64,000 nucleotides of DNA from Clostridia bacterium (GCA_017618055.1 JAFZVB010000014.1:135663-199662), one strand, 5' to 3'. Positions 44,299 through 53,992 are shown, counted from the first letter of the stretch. Notes: generated from the sequence alone by a model not told the origin. Program-made: numbers and translations.

Positions 44299-47200
44299 TT
44301 ATTCTTCGTCTCCGTCTTCATCTTCACCAGATTCGGCTTTTCTTATCATTTCTTCAACTTCAGCTGCTGAAATGACAAGCTTTATTCTACTCTTGTTATC
44401 CTTTGGACCGAATATTCCAAGTTGTTGTGCTTTATCAAAAGCCTTCGCTGCTCTTGGCCATCCAAATCCACTTCTTCTTTGAATCATAGAAATGGATAAT
44501 CCTTCTTCACTTTCAAGTGCTATTCTTAATGCTTCAATGACATCTTCATCTAAAGCATTTGGATTGTCTTTCTTCTTATTAGAAGAATCTTTATCTCCAG
44601 CATCCTCTTTTTCTTCGTTCCAAATTGCATCTTTAATGGATTGATCGAAGTCTGTGTCGTTATTTTGTTTTACGAAATCTACAATTCTAGATACTTCATC
44701 ATTAGAAATGAATCCACCTTGTATACGAGCTGGGTTTGCCATTGTAGGATCTCTATATAATAAGTCGCCCATACCAAGTAACTTCTCTGCACCCATAGAA
44801 TCTAGAACTGTTCTACTATCTTGGATGGATGTAACCTTACATGCAATACGTGTTGGAAGGTTATTCTTAATTGTACCAGAGATAACGTCTACGGAAGGTC
44901 TTTGTGTTGCAAGAACCATATGAATACCCATAGCACGAGCAAGTCTTGCAATTCTATTAATTGCATCTTCTACTGCCTTTTGTCCAAGCTGCATTAAGTC
45001 TGCCAATTCATCAACAACAATTAATATCTTTGGAAGTTTTTGTAATCCAGCATCTTCAGCCTTCTTGTTATATTCATCCACGTCTCTGCAATGATTATCT
45101 TGTAAGAATTGCATTCTTCTAACCATTTCATTAACTGCCCAGTTAAGAGATCTAATAGCCTTGTCTACATCACAAATAACTTCATCTGTTAAAAGGTGTG
45201 GAATGCCATTATATGCACCAAATTCTGTTCTCTTTGGGTCTATAAGAATTAATCTTAATTCTTCTGGTGTTGCTTTGTATAATAATGAGCATAATAAAAT
45301 ACCAATACAACAGGACTTACCAGCACCAGTTTGTCCAGCAATAAGAATGTGTGGGAACTTAGGGAAATCATAAACGTGAATCTTTCCGTATAAGTCTTTA
45401 CCAACACCAATCGCATATGGTCCTTTAGCCTTAAATTCTTGAGAATTTACTATCTCACTAAATGTAACAATAGATCTCTTCTTGTTTGGAACTTCTATAC
45501 CTACATAGTTTGTTCCTGGAATTGGAGCAAGAATACGTACACTCTCTTTTTCCATACACATTGCAAGGTCTGTTTCATAAGAAAGAATGGTCTTTACACT
45601 CTTTCCTTTTGGCATTTGAACATCACATGTATAAAGTGTGAAGGTCGGACCTGTTGTTGTTCCTACAACCTTACATTGAATTCTGAAGAAGTTAAACTTC
45701 TCCTCTATTCTCCTACTCATCTCGTCATAGTCTTCATCTTGTTGCTCTGCTGGTCTTGGAGGATCGAGTAATGAAATAGGAGGTCTCTTATATGGTCTCA
45801 TTGGCTTCTTAGGTTTAACTTGTTCCATACTAATTTGAACAGGCTTTGGAGCTTTAGCAAGTTCTTCCTTGCCAATCTTTTCCATTTCTTTAACTGCCTT
45901 TTCAAATCTCTTGTCTTTAATGGACTCTTTCTTTCTCTTTTCTTCCTTTTCGGCTTCAATGAGTTGTCTTTCTATATCTGTATATCCAACTGGTCTATCT
46001 AAGATAGAACTACGTTCCACAGGCTTTGCAACTGGTTGTGCTGGCTGTTGTACAGGTTGTTGTGGTACTGGAGGCCATAACTGTTGAACCGGTTGTTGAA
46101 CTGGTTGTTGTGGTGGGACTTGTTGGACTGGTTGCTGTACATATACAGGTTGTACAGGTTGTTGAATATATATAGGCTGTACTGGTTGTACAACAACTTG
46201 TTGTTGAGGTGGTTGTGGAGGTGGGGTTGGTTGAGCTTGTTGAATTGGTTGTGGTGCAACTTCTTTATTTGCTTGCTCTTGTAATACCCTGTTCCCTTGA
46301 GGATTTGTAAAGTAATTAATAACCTGCTCTTGTTGTGGCTGTTGTGGATAAACAGTTTGTTGTACCTTTTCTTGTTGTGGTGGTTGTGCAGGCATTGAAA
46401 TCTTTGGTGTTGTTGGCTCTACATATGCTTCCGCCTCAACTTCCTTCTCTACATTCTCTTCTACCTTTGGCTTAATATCTTCACCCTTAGCAGCTCTATT
46501 AACTGCTCCTCTTAATCCGGATGTTGCTGTTGTATCTTGTGCCATTTGCTTTTCTGCATTAATGTCTGGTGTCTCCATCTTATGTGTTGGTTGTACAACA
46601 GTATTTTGTGGTTCCTCTGGCTTAGGAGTATTTAATTCTCTAAATAATTTTGCTTGTTCTGCTTTTAAATCAAAGAAAGAAGGCATTGCACTGTTAGTAT
46701 TCTCTTCGTTTCTCTTTCTACGTTCCTCTTCTTCCCTCTTAGAAGCAGCCATTACATCATCCAAAGTATAATTTGGAACATCTCTTGCTGGTTCATCTGT
46801 ATATCTAGAAATAAACTCTTGTCTTTGTGCTTCTTCATTCCAACCAAGCTTTTCTCTAAAGTCTGATTTCTTTACAGCTCCATAAGATGCTCCTATGTCA
46901 TTAAGAGCAAGGTTTGGATCTCCAGCAATTCTATATCTGTCCATTAAATCTGGAGAAGGATCATCTCCAAATAAGATATCTCTTGCCAAATCTTGTTGGG
47001 TTTCATATCCACCCTCTAACTTGGATTGCTCATATCCTTGTAAACTTTCATTTAATATGTTTACGGATGTTGTGCGCATAGGTGTATATCCATCTGCACC
47101 TACAGCATTCTTATCTGCAAGTCTTGAATCTGCCCCAGCAACGTCTAAAGCAATAGATTGGCTTCCATTACTTCCAAAAGAAGTAATTGTTGGAGAGGAT

Positions 47201-47769
47201 GTTAAGTCTATCTTCTCTTTCTTTTGCTTCTTATTACCTTCTTTAGAAGATGAGGAATATGTTACATTATGACGTAAGTATGGGAAAATGTATGCAAAGA
47301 ATAACATTGTAAAGAATCCAATACATACAACTATTAATGCACCAACTGGAGTAATAACTTTCATTAAAGGCCAAGATGGAATACCAAATAATACACCACC
47401 TGCTGTTGAACCTGCGTAATATGTATCTCTTAAATAACCACCATATCCGTTGCCAACCATCTCTGGAGAACTTGTATAAATATGAAGTGCCCAAATGGCA
47501 ACAACGAATAATGAAATGTGCTTGAGTAAATTTTTAATAGATCTCTTTCTTCTAATGTTGAAAACAAGAGTTACACCTAAAATTAACAAAGCAAAAGCAT
47601 AACCATATGCAGCCAAGCCAAATGTTCCTGTCCAGAATTGTTTTAGTGAGGAACCAACCTTAGAAAAAGCTCCAAAACATGAGAGAGCCATAAGAAGTGC
47701 AACGACTATAAATAGAATGCCAAATATCACTCTTTGTATTGTATTTGCACGAACTTTTCTTGTATCCAT
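44299..47769 (-). CDS. ftsK: FtsK/SpoIIIE DNA translocase
   Basis: The 1156-residue motor pumps DNA through the septum during division or sporulation. It has four N-terminal membrane helices (about 12-180). A long linker (about 180-690) contains a Gln/Pro/Val-rich stretch of repeats near 490-590 (VQQPVQPV-like). The motor domain has Walker A LIAGQTGAGKSCC and Walker B KILIVVDELADLM, and the C-terminal gamma winged helix reads SMIQRRSGFGWPRAAKAFD, the DNA-orientation sensor. The linker is much longer than that of Bacillus SpoIIIE (about 790 residues in total). A promoter lies upstream. Confidence 0.95.
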   Translation of the reverse strand: MDTRKVRANTIQRVIFGILFIVVALLMALSCFGAFSKVGSSLKQFWTGTFGLAAYGYAFALLILGVTLVFNIRRKRSIKNLLKHISLFVVAIWALHIYTSSPEMVGNGYGGYLRDTYYAGSTAGGVLFGIPSWPLMKVITPVGALIVVCIGFFTMLFFAYIFPYLRHNVTYSSSSKEGNKKQKKEKIDLTSSPTITSFGSNGSQSIALDVAGADSRLADKNAVGADGYTPMRTTSVNILNESLQGYEQSKLEGGYETQQDLARDILFGDDPSPDLMDRYRIAGDPNLALNDIGASYGAVKKSDFREKLGWNEEAQRQEFISRYTDEPARDVPNYTLDDVMAASKREEEERRKRNEENTNSAMPSFFDLKAEQAKLFRELNTPKPEEPQNTVVQPTHKMETPDINAEKQMAQDTTATSGLRGAVNRAAKGEDIKPKVEENVEKEVEAEAYVEPTTPKISMPAQPPQQEKVQQTVYPQQPQQEQVINYFTNPQGNRVLQEQANKEVAPQPIQQAQPTPPPQPPQQQVVVQPVQPIYIQQPVQPVYVQQPVQQVPPQQPVQQPVQQLWPPVPQQPVQQPAQPVAKPVERSSILDRPVGYTDIERQLIEAEKEEKRKKESIKDKRFEKAVKEMEKIGKEELAKAPKPVQISMEQVKPKKPMRPYKRPPISLLDPPRPAEQQDEDYDEMSRRIEEKFNFFRIQCKVVGTTTGPTFTLYTCDVQMPKGKSVKTILSYETDLAMCMEKESVRILAPIPGTNYVGIEVPNKKRSIVTFSEIVNSQEFKAKGPYAIGVGKDLYGKIHVYDFPKFPHILIAGQTGAGKSCCIGILLCSLLYKATPEELRLILIDPKRTEFGAYNGIPHLLTDEVICDVDKAIRSLNWAVNEMVRRMQFLQDNHCRDVDEYNKKAEDAGLQKLPKILIVVDELADLMQLGQKAVEDAINRIARLARAMGIHMVLATQRPSVDVISGTIKNNLPTRIACKVTSIQDSRTVLDSMGAEKLLGMGDLLYRDPTMANPARIQGGFISNDEVSRIVDFVKQNNDTDFDQSIKDAIWNEEKEDAGDKDSSNKKKDNPNALDEDVIEALRIALESEEGLSISMIQRRSGFGWPRAAKAFDKAQQLGIFGPKDNKSRIKLVISAAEVEEMIRKAESGEDEDGDEE

Positions 47770-47814
47770 TAACTCCCTCTTGATATATGTAAAACTATTT
47801 TAATACATTAAAAT

Positions 47815-47843
47815 ATTGTAGCATATAAATCTTTTTTTCGCAA
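47815..47843 (-). promoter_or_regulatory. Promoter of ftsK
   Basis: TTGCGA (47838-47843), 17 bases, TACAAT (47815-47820), about 45 bases before the ftsK ATG. Confidence 0.6.
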
Positions 47844-47854
47844 TAGGTTAATAT

Positions 47855-47892
47855 AAAAAAATAAACAAATAAGTGAGTAAAAATACTCACTT
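47855..47892 (-). terminator. Terminator of the M16/dUTPase-like pair
   Basis: AAGTGAGTA and TACTCACTT form a perfect nine-base stem with a T-rich tail, about 37 bases after the stop at 47929. Confidence 0.8.
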
Positions 47893-47928
47893 AAGTGCCA
47901 AAATAAAATATTTATGTTTTATGAAACG

Positions 47929-48360
47929 TTATTTTTTCTTATTCATTTCGCTTAATTCATACCCTTTTTTCTCAGATGTTCCATATTGTCTTTTGAAATT
48001 TTCCTCGTTCTTTAAAAGGTATCTTGCGAACAATTCTTCGGATGTCATTCCACTTCTTAAGCACATAGCTACAAAAAAATGAAGTATGTCTACTATCTCA
48101 TCCCTAACATTATCAATGTTAACCTCTTTAGGATTCTTCCACCACTTGAAGTTTACCTCTGCAAGTAATTCTGCAAGTTCAGAGAGCATTGCAAGTGTTT
48201 CTTTTTGAATCCATTCCTCCATAGAAATACCATCTAAATGTCTATTCTTTTGAATATCATCATCTAATGCTTTTTGCATAGCAAAGATTGTATCTAATTT
48301 ATCTGCATCTGCACCGATTTTTTTACATGCTTCTTTAAGTTTTTCCTTATCAATTTCCAT
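47929..48360 (-). CDS. dUTPase-like all-alpha NTP pyrophosphatase
   Basis: A 143-residue helical protein of the dimeric dUTPase/MazG superfamily. The metal-binding pattern is ETLAMLSELAELLAEVNFKWWK followed by VRDEIVDILHFFVAM, which matches the ExxE ... ExxD arrangement. The WWK segment is characteristic of the dUTPase-2 type. It would hydrolyse dUTP or another NTP; the substrate is inferred. AGGAG precedes the ATG, 13 bases after the M16 peptidase. Confidence 0.85.
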   Translation of the reverse strand: MEIDKEKLKEACKKIGADADKLDTIFAMQKALDDDIQKNRHLDGISMEEWIQKETLAMLSELAELLAEVNFKWWKNPKEVNIDNVRDEIVDILHFFVAMCLRSGMTSEELFARYLLKNEENFKRQYGTSEKKGYELSEMNKKK

Positions 48361-48373
48361 AATAACGCTCCTC

Positions 48374-49633
48374 TTATAATCCGAATTTTTTCTTTACATC
48401 TAATGTTATTTCTTTGCCTAGTAATGACACACCTGCCTTACTAAAATCTAATGTATATTTTGCAACATCCATGATGTCATCTATAGTTACTTTTGAATAC
48501 TTTTCAATGTAATCATTATAGTCCAATGCTTCGTCATAAAATGCTGCACTATTAACTGCTTTCATCATAGATGAAATACTCTCTTGTCCGAATGCGAATG
48601 CAGTTTTAATCTGTGTTTTTACAAGATCCATTTCTTCTTGTGTTAATCCTTTCTTTAAGAACTTTTTAGACTCAGAAATAATACCTTCTAGCATCTCCTC
48701 TGTTCTATCTGCATTAAAGGATGAAGAAATGTTAAATACACCAACATTACTAAAAGATACTGCACTTGTATTTATAGAATAACAAAGTGCTTTCTTTTCT
48801 CTTAATTGTTGATATAGTCTAGATGAATATGATGAGCCAAAGATAGAACTAAATATTTTAAGTGTAAATAGATTATCATCCATAGCTGCAAAACCTGGAA
48901 GGAATATCTCCAAATAGTTTTGTTGGATATCTTTCTTTGAAATAACTACACCAGCATTTGTTTTAATTTCTGGAATCTCATATACCACATTTTCTCTCTT
49001 AAATGAATTAAGACAATATTTTTTAATTAAAGCAATAGCATCTTCTCTAGTCATATTGCCTGCAATGGTAATAATTGTATTATTTGCTGTGTAATGAGTA
49101 TCTCTATACTCTCTAACGTCCTCTGGAGTCAATTTAGCAAGAGATTTTCTTGTTCCGAGTATTTCCTTTGCCAAAGGTGAACCTTTGAAATAAAGCGAAG
49201 ACACGGCACTATAAACTATATCTCCATTATCATCCTTGGATTCTTTTATTTCCTCATATACAACTTTTCTTTCACTCTTGAAATCTTTTTCTTTTATACA
49301 TGAATTGAAATACATATCCGATAGGATATCCATTACTTCATCTGCCTTTTCTGCTAGGCATAGTGCGTAGTATGATGTATTTTGTTTAGTTGTATATGCA
49401 TTAGAATTTGCGCCAAGTTTATCTAGTTCAAAAGTTGTTTGATATGCATCTCTCTTCTCTGTGCCTTTAAAAGATAAGTGTTCAAGGAAGTGAGAAATAC
49501 CTTGTTGTTCTGGTTTTTCTATAATTAAACCTGCCTTGGCTGTGAACATAATTCCAACCGTTAAAACATTAGGATTATAGTAATGAGCAAGGGTTAAACC
49601 ATTATCAAACTTTATTAATTCTACTGGATTCAT
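48374..49633 (-). CDS. M16 family zinc peptidase (pitrilysin/processing-peptidase type)
   Basis: A 419-residue protein with the inverted zinc motif HFLEH in GISHFLEHLSFKGT, the downstream glutamate region around KVVYEEIKES, and the C-terminal partner domain with LREKKALCYSINTSAVSF. Length fits bacterial single-unit processing-peptidase-like enzymes such as Bacillus MlpA. No signal peptide, so it is cytoplasmic. AGGAG precedes the ATG. Confidence 0.93.
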   Translation of the reverse strand: MNPVELIKFDNGLTLAHYYNPNVLTVGIMFTAKAGLIIEKPEQQGISHFLEHLSFKGTEKRDAYQTTFELDKLGANSNAYTTKQNTSYYALCLAEKADEVMDILSDMYFNSCIKEKDFKSERKVVYEEIKESKDDNGDIVYSAVSSLYFKGSPLAKEILGTRKSLAKLTPEDVREYRDTHYTANNTIITIAGNMTREDAIALIKKYCLNSFKRENVVYEIPEIKTNAGVVISKKDIQQNYLEIFLPGFAAMDDNLFTLKIFSSIFGSSYSSRLYQQLREKKALCYSINTSAVSFSNVGVFNISSSFNADRTEEMLEGIISESKKFLKKGLTQEEMDLVKTQIKTAFAFGQESISSMMKAVNSAAFYDEALDYNDYIEKYSKVTIDDIMDVAKYTLDFSKAGVSLLGKEITLDVKKKFGL

Positions 49634-49703
49634 ATTGTCTCCTGTTAACTACTAGTAGTTATTATACACGAAATTGACTAAAAATAAAAGAGATAATGCC
49701 TAA

Positions 49704-50273
49704 TTAGATTACATTTCTTACATCTGCCTCCACAATATTAAACCTAATAAACTCCGGGATAGATTGTTCTTTGGCTTCTTCTAGAACTTTTTCATCTTTT
49801 GTAGCTTTTGATAAAACTATTAGACTGCTTGGATAAACCACATCATGCAATTTAAATTTTCTAATATATGAATATTTTTCACATAATGGAATATTATTGA
49901 TTCTACTAATGTAATCAACCATTGCTAATAAATAAAAGCATTCAGGGTACCATTCTCTTTCATATAAAACAGTTATCTCATCTTTCTTCAATTGTTCAAC
50001 AATGAAGTCATAATCACCTAATCTCTTAAGTGAATGACATACACTACTTCTATAATTATCGAAAGATGGTCTTTCTATTACATATGGTTCTAGTATTTTT
50101 TCCATAGATACATTCAACCCCTTGGCTATTTTATATACCGTCTCAGCACTACACTTCTCCAAACTCGTCTTTCCATTACAAAGATCATTTAGTGTCATGT
50201 AAGGAATATTGTTTTCCTTTGCTAGACGATACTTGCTTATATGCTTTTGCTCCATTAATGTGTTTATTATCAT
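49704..50273 (-). CDS. XRE-type DNA-binding protein with conserved C-terminal domain
   Basis: A 189-residue protein. The N-terminal HTH is HISKYRLAKENNIPYMTLNDLCNGK. The rest (SFDNYRSSVCHSLKRLGDYDF ... YSYIRKFKLHDVVYPSSLIVL) is a domain I do not recognise, seen in solitary regulators or antitoxin-like proteins. No toxin partner is adjacent. A palindrome overlaps its own promoter, so negative autoregulation is likely. AAGG lies six bases before the ATG. Confidence 0.8.
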   Translation of the reverse strand: MIINTLMEQKHISKYRLAKENNIPYMTLNDLCNGKTSLEKCSAETVYKIAKGLNVSMEKILEPYVIERPSFDNYRSSVCHSLKRLGDYDFIVEQLKKDEITVLYEREWYPECFYLLAMVDYISRINNIPLCEKYSYIRKFKLHDVVYPSSLIVLSKATKDEKVLEEAKEQSIPEFIRFNIVEADVRNVI

Positions 50274-50293
50274 ATTGCACCTTCTTGTAAAAT

Positions 50294-50322
50294 ATTATAA
50301 CGGCATATCGTTATATTTTCAA
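50294..50322 (-). promoter_or_regulatory. Promoter with operator palindrome for the XRE gene
   Basis: TTGAAA (50317-50322), 17 bases, TATAAT (50294-50299). Between and across these lies the perfect dyad ATAACG-(6)-CGTTAT (50297-50314), placed where a bound repressor would block RNA polymerase. Confidence 0.75.
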
Positions 50323-50404
50323 GTCTTTTTTAGATGCATTTTCTTCGCACATCAGTCATAGTTTAATATAAATATTATGGTTGTCAATGCCAAAAACGGG
50401 ACAT

Positions 50405-50441
50405 AAAAAAGGATGTCCTATTTTTCGTACAGAACACCCTT
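50405..50441 (-). terminator. Terminator of pnp
   Basis: AGGGTGTTCT and AGGACATCC form an imperfect stem followed by six T on the minus strand, about 26 bases after the pnp stop. Confidence 0.6.
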
Positions 50442-50466
50442 GTTTTTTATTTAATTATTATAATAA

Positions 50467-52581
50467 TTATGCTTTCTTGATGATTTGTTTGAGTTTTAAG
50501 TCTACACGGTGTTTCTCGTCTATCTTAATAACCTTAACAAGTACTATGTCATCTACGTTAACAACATCTGTTACTTTCTCAACTCTTTGTTCTGAAAGCT
50601 TTGAAATGTGAATCATTCCTTCTTTTCCAGGTGCAAGTTGTACGTTTGCTCCGAATTGACCTTTGTCGTTTTCAAGAATCTTCACTACTTTACCTTCGTA
50701 AATGTCACCAACTTCAACATCTTTGCAAATCACTTGGATAATGCTCTTTGCTTTTTCAATTGCTGCCATATCTGAAGATGATACATAAACCATTCCAGTT
50801 TCATCTAAGTCAATCTTTACACCAGTTTGTGCAATAATCTTGTTAATTGTCTTTCCACCGGATCCGATAATGTCTTTAATCTTATCTACATCTACTTGGA
50901 AGGAAACAATCTTTGGAGCGTACTTGCTTAACTCTGCTCTTGGTGCTGGAATTGCTTCTGTTATCTTATCTAAGATAAAGAGTCTTCCTTGACGTGCTTG
51001 TTCAAGTGCTCTTTCAAGAATTGCTCTGTCAATACCTTTAATCTTAATATCCATTTGGATTGCTGTGATACCATCTTTTGTACCAGCAACCTTGAAGTCC
51101 ATATCGCCTAAGAAATCTTCAAGACCTTGGATATCTGTCATAACTGCAACTTTACCATGTTCTACATCTTTGATTAAACCCATTGCTACACCAGCTACAG
51201 GTGCGCTAATAGGTACACCAGCGTCCATTAATGCGAGTGTGCTACCACATACGGAAGCCATAGATGTTGAACCGTTACTGGATAAGATATCACTTACCAT
51301 TCTAATTGCATATGGGAATTCTTCTTCAGAAGGAAGAACTGGTTCTAAGGAACGTTCTGCTAATGCTCCGTGTCCAATTTCTCTTCTTCCTGGGCTCTTT
51401 AATCCCTTTGCTTCACCAGTTGTATATCCTGGCATATTGTATTGGTGCATATATCTCTTATATGCTTCGTCATCTAATCCTTCAAGCTTTTGTGCATCTG
51501 TTAATGTACCAAGTGTACATGTTGTTAAAGCTTGTGTTTGTCCACGCGTGAATACACCAGAACCATGGACTCTTGGGAGGATACCAGTTTCAATCCAAAT
51601 TGGACGAATTTCTGTTAATGCTCTTCCATCTGGTCTTACACCGTCATTGATAATCTTTGCACGAACTTTTTCTTTCTTTACATAGTAAAGAGAATCTAAG
51701 ATATACTTAATTTTCTTTGGTTCGTCATTGAAATCATCTACAAAGTGTGCGAGAACATCTTCATCTAACTTATCCTCTGCTGCATCTCTTGCAGTTCTGT
51801 CAAAGTTATTTAAAACTTCATCCATCTTTGTGGATGCATATTCTCTAACTGCATTGTCTATTTCTTCTGGAATGTGTTCAAGTTCAATTTCTTGCTTTGG
51901 TTTTCCAACTTCTGCAACGATTGTGTCTATGAATTCAATAATTTTCTTGATTTCTTCATGACCAAACATAATAGCTTCAAGCATTTCAGTTTCAGATATG
52001 ATATCTGATCCAGCTTCAACCATTAAGATTGCATCTCTTGTTCCAGCAAGGTTAAGTTGTAATCTGCTTCTCTTTCTTTCTTCAACTGTTGGGTTAATGA
52101 CATATTTGCCATCAATCATACCAACAACTACAGAGCCTGTAGGACCTTCAAATGGGATATCTGAAATAGAAAGTGCGATTGAACTTCCTACCATTGCCCA
52201 TACTTCTGGTAAAATCTCTGGGTCTACGGATAAAACTGTAGCAATAACTGTTACGTCATTGTACATTCCCTTTGGGAATAAAGGACGGATAGGACGGTCT
52301 ATTAATCTTGAAGTTAAGATAGCCTTATCACTTGCCTTTCCTTCTCTCTTCTTGTATCCACCAGGAATCTTTCCTACTGCATACATCTTTTCTTCATAGT
52401 CTACTGTGAGTGGGAAGAAATCTTGTCCCTCACGAATTTCTTTGTTCATTGTGGCGTTAACCATAACAACTGTGTCTTGGCAACGTACGATACAGCTTCC
52501 ATTTGCTTGTCCGCAATATGCACCTGTTTCAACTGTTACTTCTTTTCCACCGATAACTGTTTTAAAAATTTTCTTTTCCAT
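50467..52581 (-). CDS. pnp: Polynucleotide phosphorylase
   Basis: The 704-residue 3'-5' phosphorolytic RNase has two RNase PH domains (RSLIDRPIRPLFP-type motif in SRLIDRPIRPLFPKGM; second with GGRREIGHG-like SPGRREIGHGALAER), a helical linker, a KH domain (DIIGSGGKTINKIIAQTGVK) and a C-terminal S1 domain (GDIYEGKVVKILENDKGQFGANVQLAPGKEGMIHIS). Full length. It follows rpsO with a strong hairpin between, the common arrangement. Confidence 0.97.
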   Translation of the reverse strand: MEKKIFKTVIGGKEVTVETGAYCGQANGSCIVRCQDTVVMVNATMNKEIREGQDFFPLTVDYEEKMYAVGKIPGGYKKREGKASDKAILTSRLIDRPIRPLFPKGMYNDVTVIATVLSVDPEILPEVWAMVGSSIALSISDIPFEGPTGSVVVGMIDGKYVINPTVEERKRSRLQLNLAGTRDAILMVEAGSDIISETEMLEAIMFGHEEIKKIIEFIDTIVAEVGKPKQEIELEHIPEEIDNAVREYASTKMDEVLNNFDRTARDAAEDKLDEDVLAHFVDDFNDEPKKIKYILDSLYYVKKEKVRAKIINDGVRPDGRALTEIRPIWIETGILPRVHGSGVFTRGQTQALTTCTLGTLTDAQKLEGLDDEAYKRYMHQYNMPGYTTGEAKGLKSPGRREIGHGALAERSLEPVLPSEEEFPYAIRMVSDILSSNGSTSMASVCGSTLALMDAGVPISAPVAGVAMGLIKDVEHGKVAVMTDIQGLEDFLGDMDFKVAGTKDGITAIQMDIKIKGIDRAILERALEQARQGRLFILDKITEAIPAPRAELSKYAPKIVSFQVDVDKIKDIIGSGGKTINKIIAQTGVKIDLDETGMVYVSSSDMAAIEKAKSIIQVICKDVEVGDIYEGKVVKILENDKGQFGANVQLAPGKEGMIHISKLSEQRVEKVTDVVNVDDIVLVKVIKIDEKHRVDLKLKQIIKKA

Positions 52582-52649
52582 TTTTCTCCTTTCTGAGTAT
52601 CTCTATCATACTCCATTTATGTATTGGCACTTTCCGTACCTTATATTAC

Positions 52650-52680
52650 ATATAAAAGGGGGCTATTAAACTCGCCCCCT
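52650..52680 (-). terminator. Strong hairpin between rpsO and pnp
   Basis: AGGGGGC and GCCCCCT form a perfect seven-base stem with a ten-base loop and a short T-run. It ends or attenuates rpsO transcription and could also be an RNase processing point upstream of pnp. Confidence 0.8.
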
Positions 52681-52695
52681 AAAAGTGTTTTTATC

Positions 52696-52959
52696 TTATT
52701 TACGAATACCAAGTTCTGCAATAATTGCACGATAACGTTCGATGTCTTCTTTGATAAGATAGTCTAATAAGCCTCTTCTCTTACCAACCATTAATAACAA
52801 ACCTCTACGGCTGTGATGGTCTTTTGGATTGGCTTTTAGGTGTTCTGTCAATTCGCTAATTCTATATGTTAATAAAGCGATTTGAACTTCTGGTGATCCT
52901 GTGTCGTTTTCTGAACGAGCATACTTTTTGATAATTTCTGTTTTTGTTTCTTTGTTCAT
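52696..52959 (-). CDS. rpsO: Ribosomal protein S15
   Basis: An 87-residue small-subunit protein that binds 16S rRNA early in assembly. Typical stretches are [47 protein letters not shown] and a final helix [20 protein letters not shown] precedes the ATG. Confidence 0.97.
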   Translation of the reverse strand: MNKETKTEIIKKYARSENDTGSPEVQIALLTYRISELTEHLKANPKDHHSRRGLLLMVGKRRGLLDYLIKEDIERYRAIIAELGIRK

Positions 52960-53101
52960 TTTTTATTCTCCTTCTTTGAACATTTTATTCGCTAACGACT
53001 AAGTAAAAACTTGGAGTATTGTCTGAACTGAGCCGAAAGTACGTGTAAATATTAACAATTTATTTTATAAAAGTAAACTAATTTTTAGTAATATTTAATA
53101 A

Positions 53102-53683
53102 TTATATGTCCACTCTATCAATAAAATATTTTCTTACCCAATTTGGAATCGCTCTAACGAGGTAATTGTCATCCTTTATTGCATAAACACATAGTTTCAA
53201 TTCACTATGTGAATTATCATACAAATAAAGTATATCTGCAATATTCCAACTATATTCAATCCTTTCTAGGCTTTTATAGTATCTATTTCTTACCTTTTCT
53301 TCTGGAACATCATGTCCACCTTCAGAAACTCTACCACAAACTCTAGACACATTGATATCTGGGTTTTCAGTTGCAATGTAGAAGAAATGAATCAAATACC
53401 CTGCTTCTTTGCATCTTTTGTAGAAGTCATCTTTATGAGTTGAAGAATTAACTGTTTCAATAAGAATATCTTTTTGTTCTTTAAGAGCTTTATTCATTAA
53501 TTCATCAGCATATGCAAAGGCCTTCTTATATCTTTTAACATCATCTTTTACATCACTAAAAAGCTCATGAGCTATTGAATCAGCATTAATGAGAACATAA
53601 TTTTTATTGAATAATTCAATAAATTCACTTATGAAAGTACTTTTACCACTTCCATTTGGGCCGGCAACAATATATAAATTCAT
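53102..53683 (-). CDS. Zeta-toxin family kinase
   Basis: The 193-residue protein has Walker A IVAGPNGSGKSTFISEF and the zeta-toxin fold pattern (ADSIAHELF, IETVNSSTHKDDFYKRCKEAG, RVSEGGHDVPEEKVRNRY). Zeta/PezT toxins phosphorylate UDP-N-acetylglucosamine and so block cell wall synthesis. Chromosomal copies like this are often less toxic or act as plain kinases. It starts one base after the ribbon-helix-helix gene, so the two form a toxin-antitoxin unit. Confidence 0.88.
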   Translation of the reverse strand: MNLYIVAGPNGSGKSTFISEFIELFNKNYVLINADSIAHELFSDVKDDVKRYKKAFAYADELMNKALKEQKDILIETVNSSTHKDDFYKRCKEAGYLIHFFYIATENPDINVSRVCGRVSEGGHDVPEEKVRNRYYKSLERIEYSWNIADILYLYDNSHSELKLCVYAIKDDNYLVRAIPNWVRKYFIDRVDI

Positions 53684-53684
53684 A

Positions 53685-53933
53685 CTACTTCTTCAAGTCA
53701 ATGTTTTTAACGATATTAGATTCCGCAACAGAATATGGGACAACCTTAAAAGATTTCTCTAAATTCAATGCTTGTTCAAATGAACCAGTAAAATCAACTT
53801 TCTCATTTCCAATACTTTCCTTAAGAACAATTTGAATAAAATTACTTAAAGATCTATCGTTCTCTTCTGCCTTTTTCTTTACTTGCTCTAATAATTCAGA
53901 GTCCAATGTAATACTAATAGCTGTCTTTCCCAT
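53685..53933 (-). CDS. Ribbon-helix-helix antitoxin
   Basis: An 82-residue protein: an RHH fold (AISITLDSELLEQVKKKAEE, then RSLSNFIQIVLKESI) followed by a tail of about 35 residues that probably binds the toxin. It precedes the zeta-type toxin gene. RHH antitoxins usually pair with ParE/RelE, while zeta partners are usually epsilon or an XRE (PezA), so the pairing is notable. A perfect dyad lies in the promoter, as expected for an autoregulating RHH protein. Confidence 0.88.
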   Translation of the reverse strand: MGKTAISITLDSELLEQVKKKAEENDRSLSNFIQIVLKESIGNEKVDFTGSFEQALNLEKSFKVVPYSVAESNIVKNIDLKK

Positions 53934-53963
53934 ATGAAAACCTCATTTATCATATTTTATAAT

Positions 53964-53992
53964 ATTTTATACGATAAAATCATATTTTGCAA
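53964..53992 (-). promoter_or_regulatory. Promoter and operator of the toxin-antitoxin unit
   Basis: TTGCAA (53987-53992), 17 bases, TAAAAT (53964-53969). A perfect dyad ATTTTAT-CGT-ATAAAAT (53964-53980) covers the -10 box. The 10-mer AAAATATGAT also occurs twice on the minus strand around it. These are good candidate antitoxin sites. Confidence 0.7.

Noticed and set aside
46084-46284. Trp/Leu-rich plus-strand frame and a Gln/Pro repeat region suggestive of a separate repeat element
   Set aside because: The repeat is the VQQP-type low-complexity linker of FtsK, in frame within one continuous gene.
51065-51685. Plus-strand open frame of 206 codons
   Set aside because: Lies wholly antisense to pnp, which is full length and conserved.
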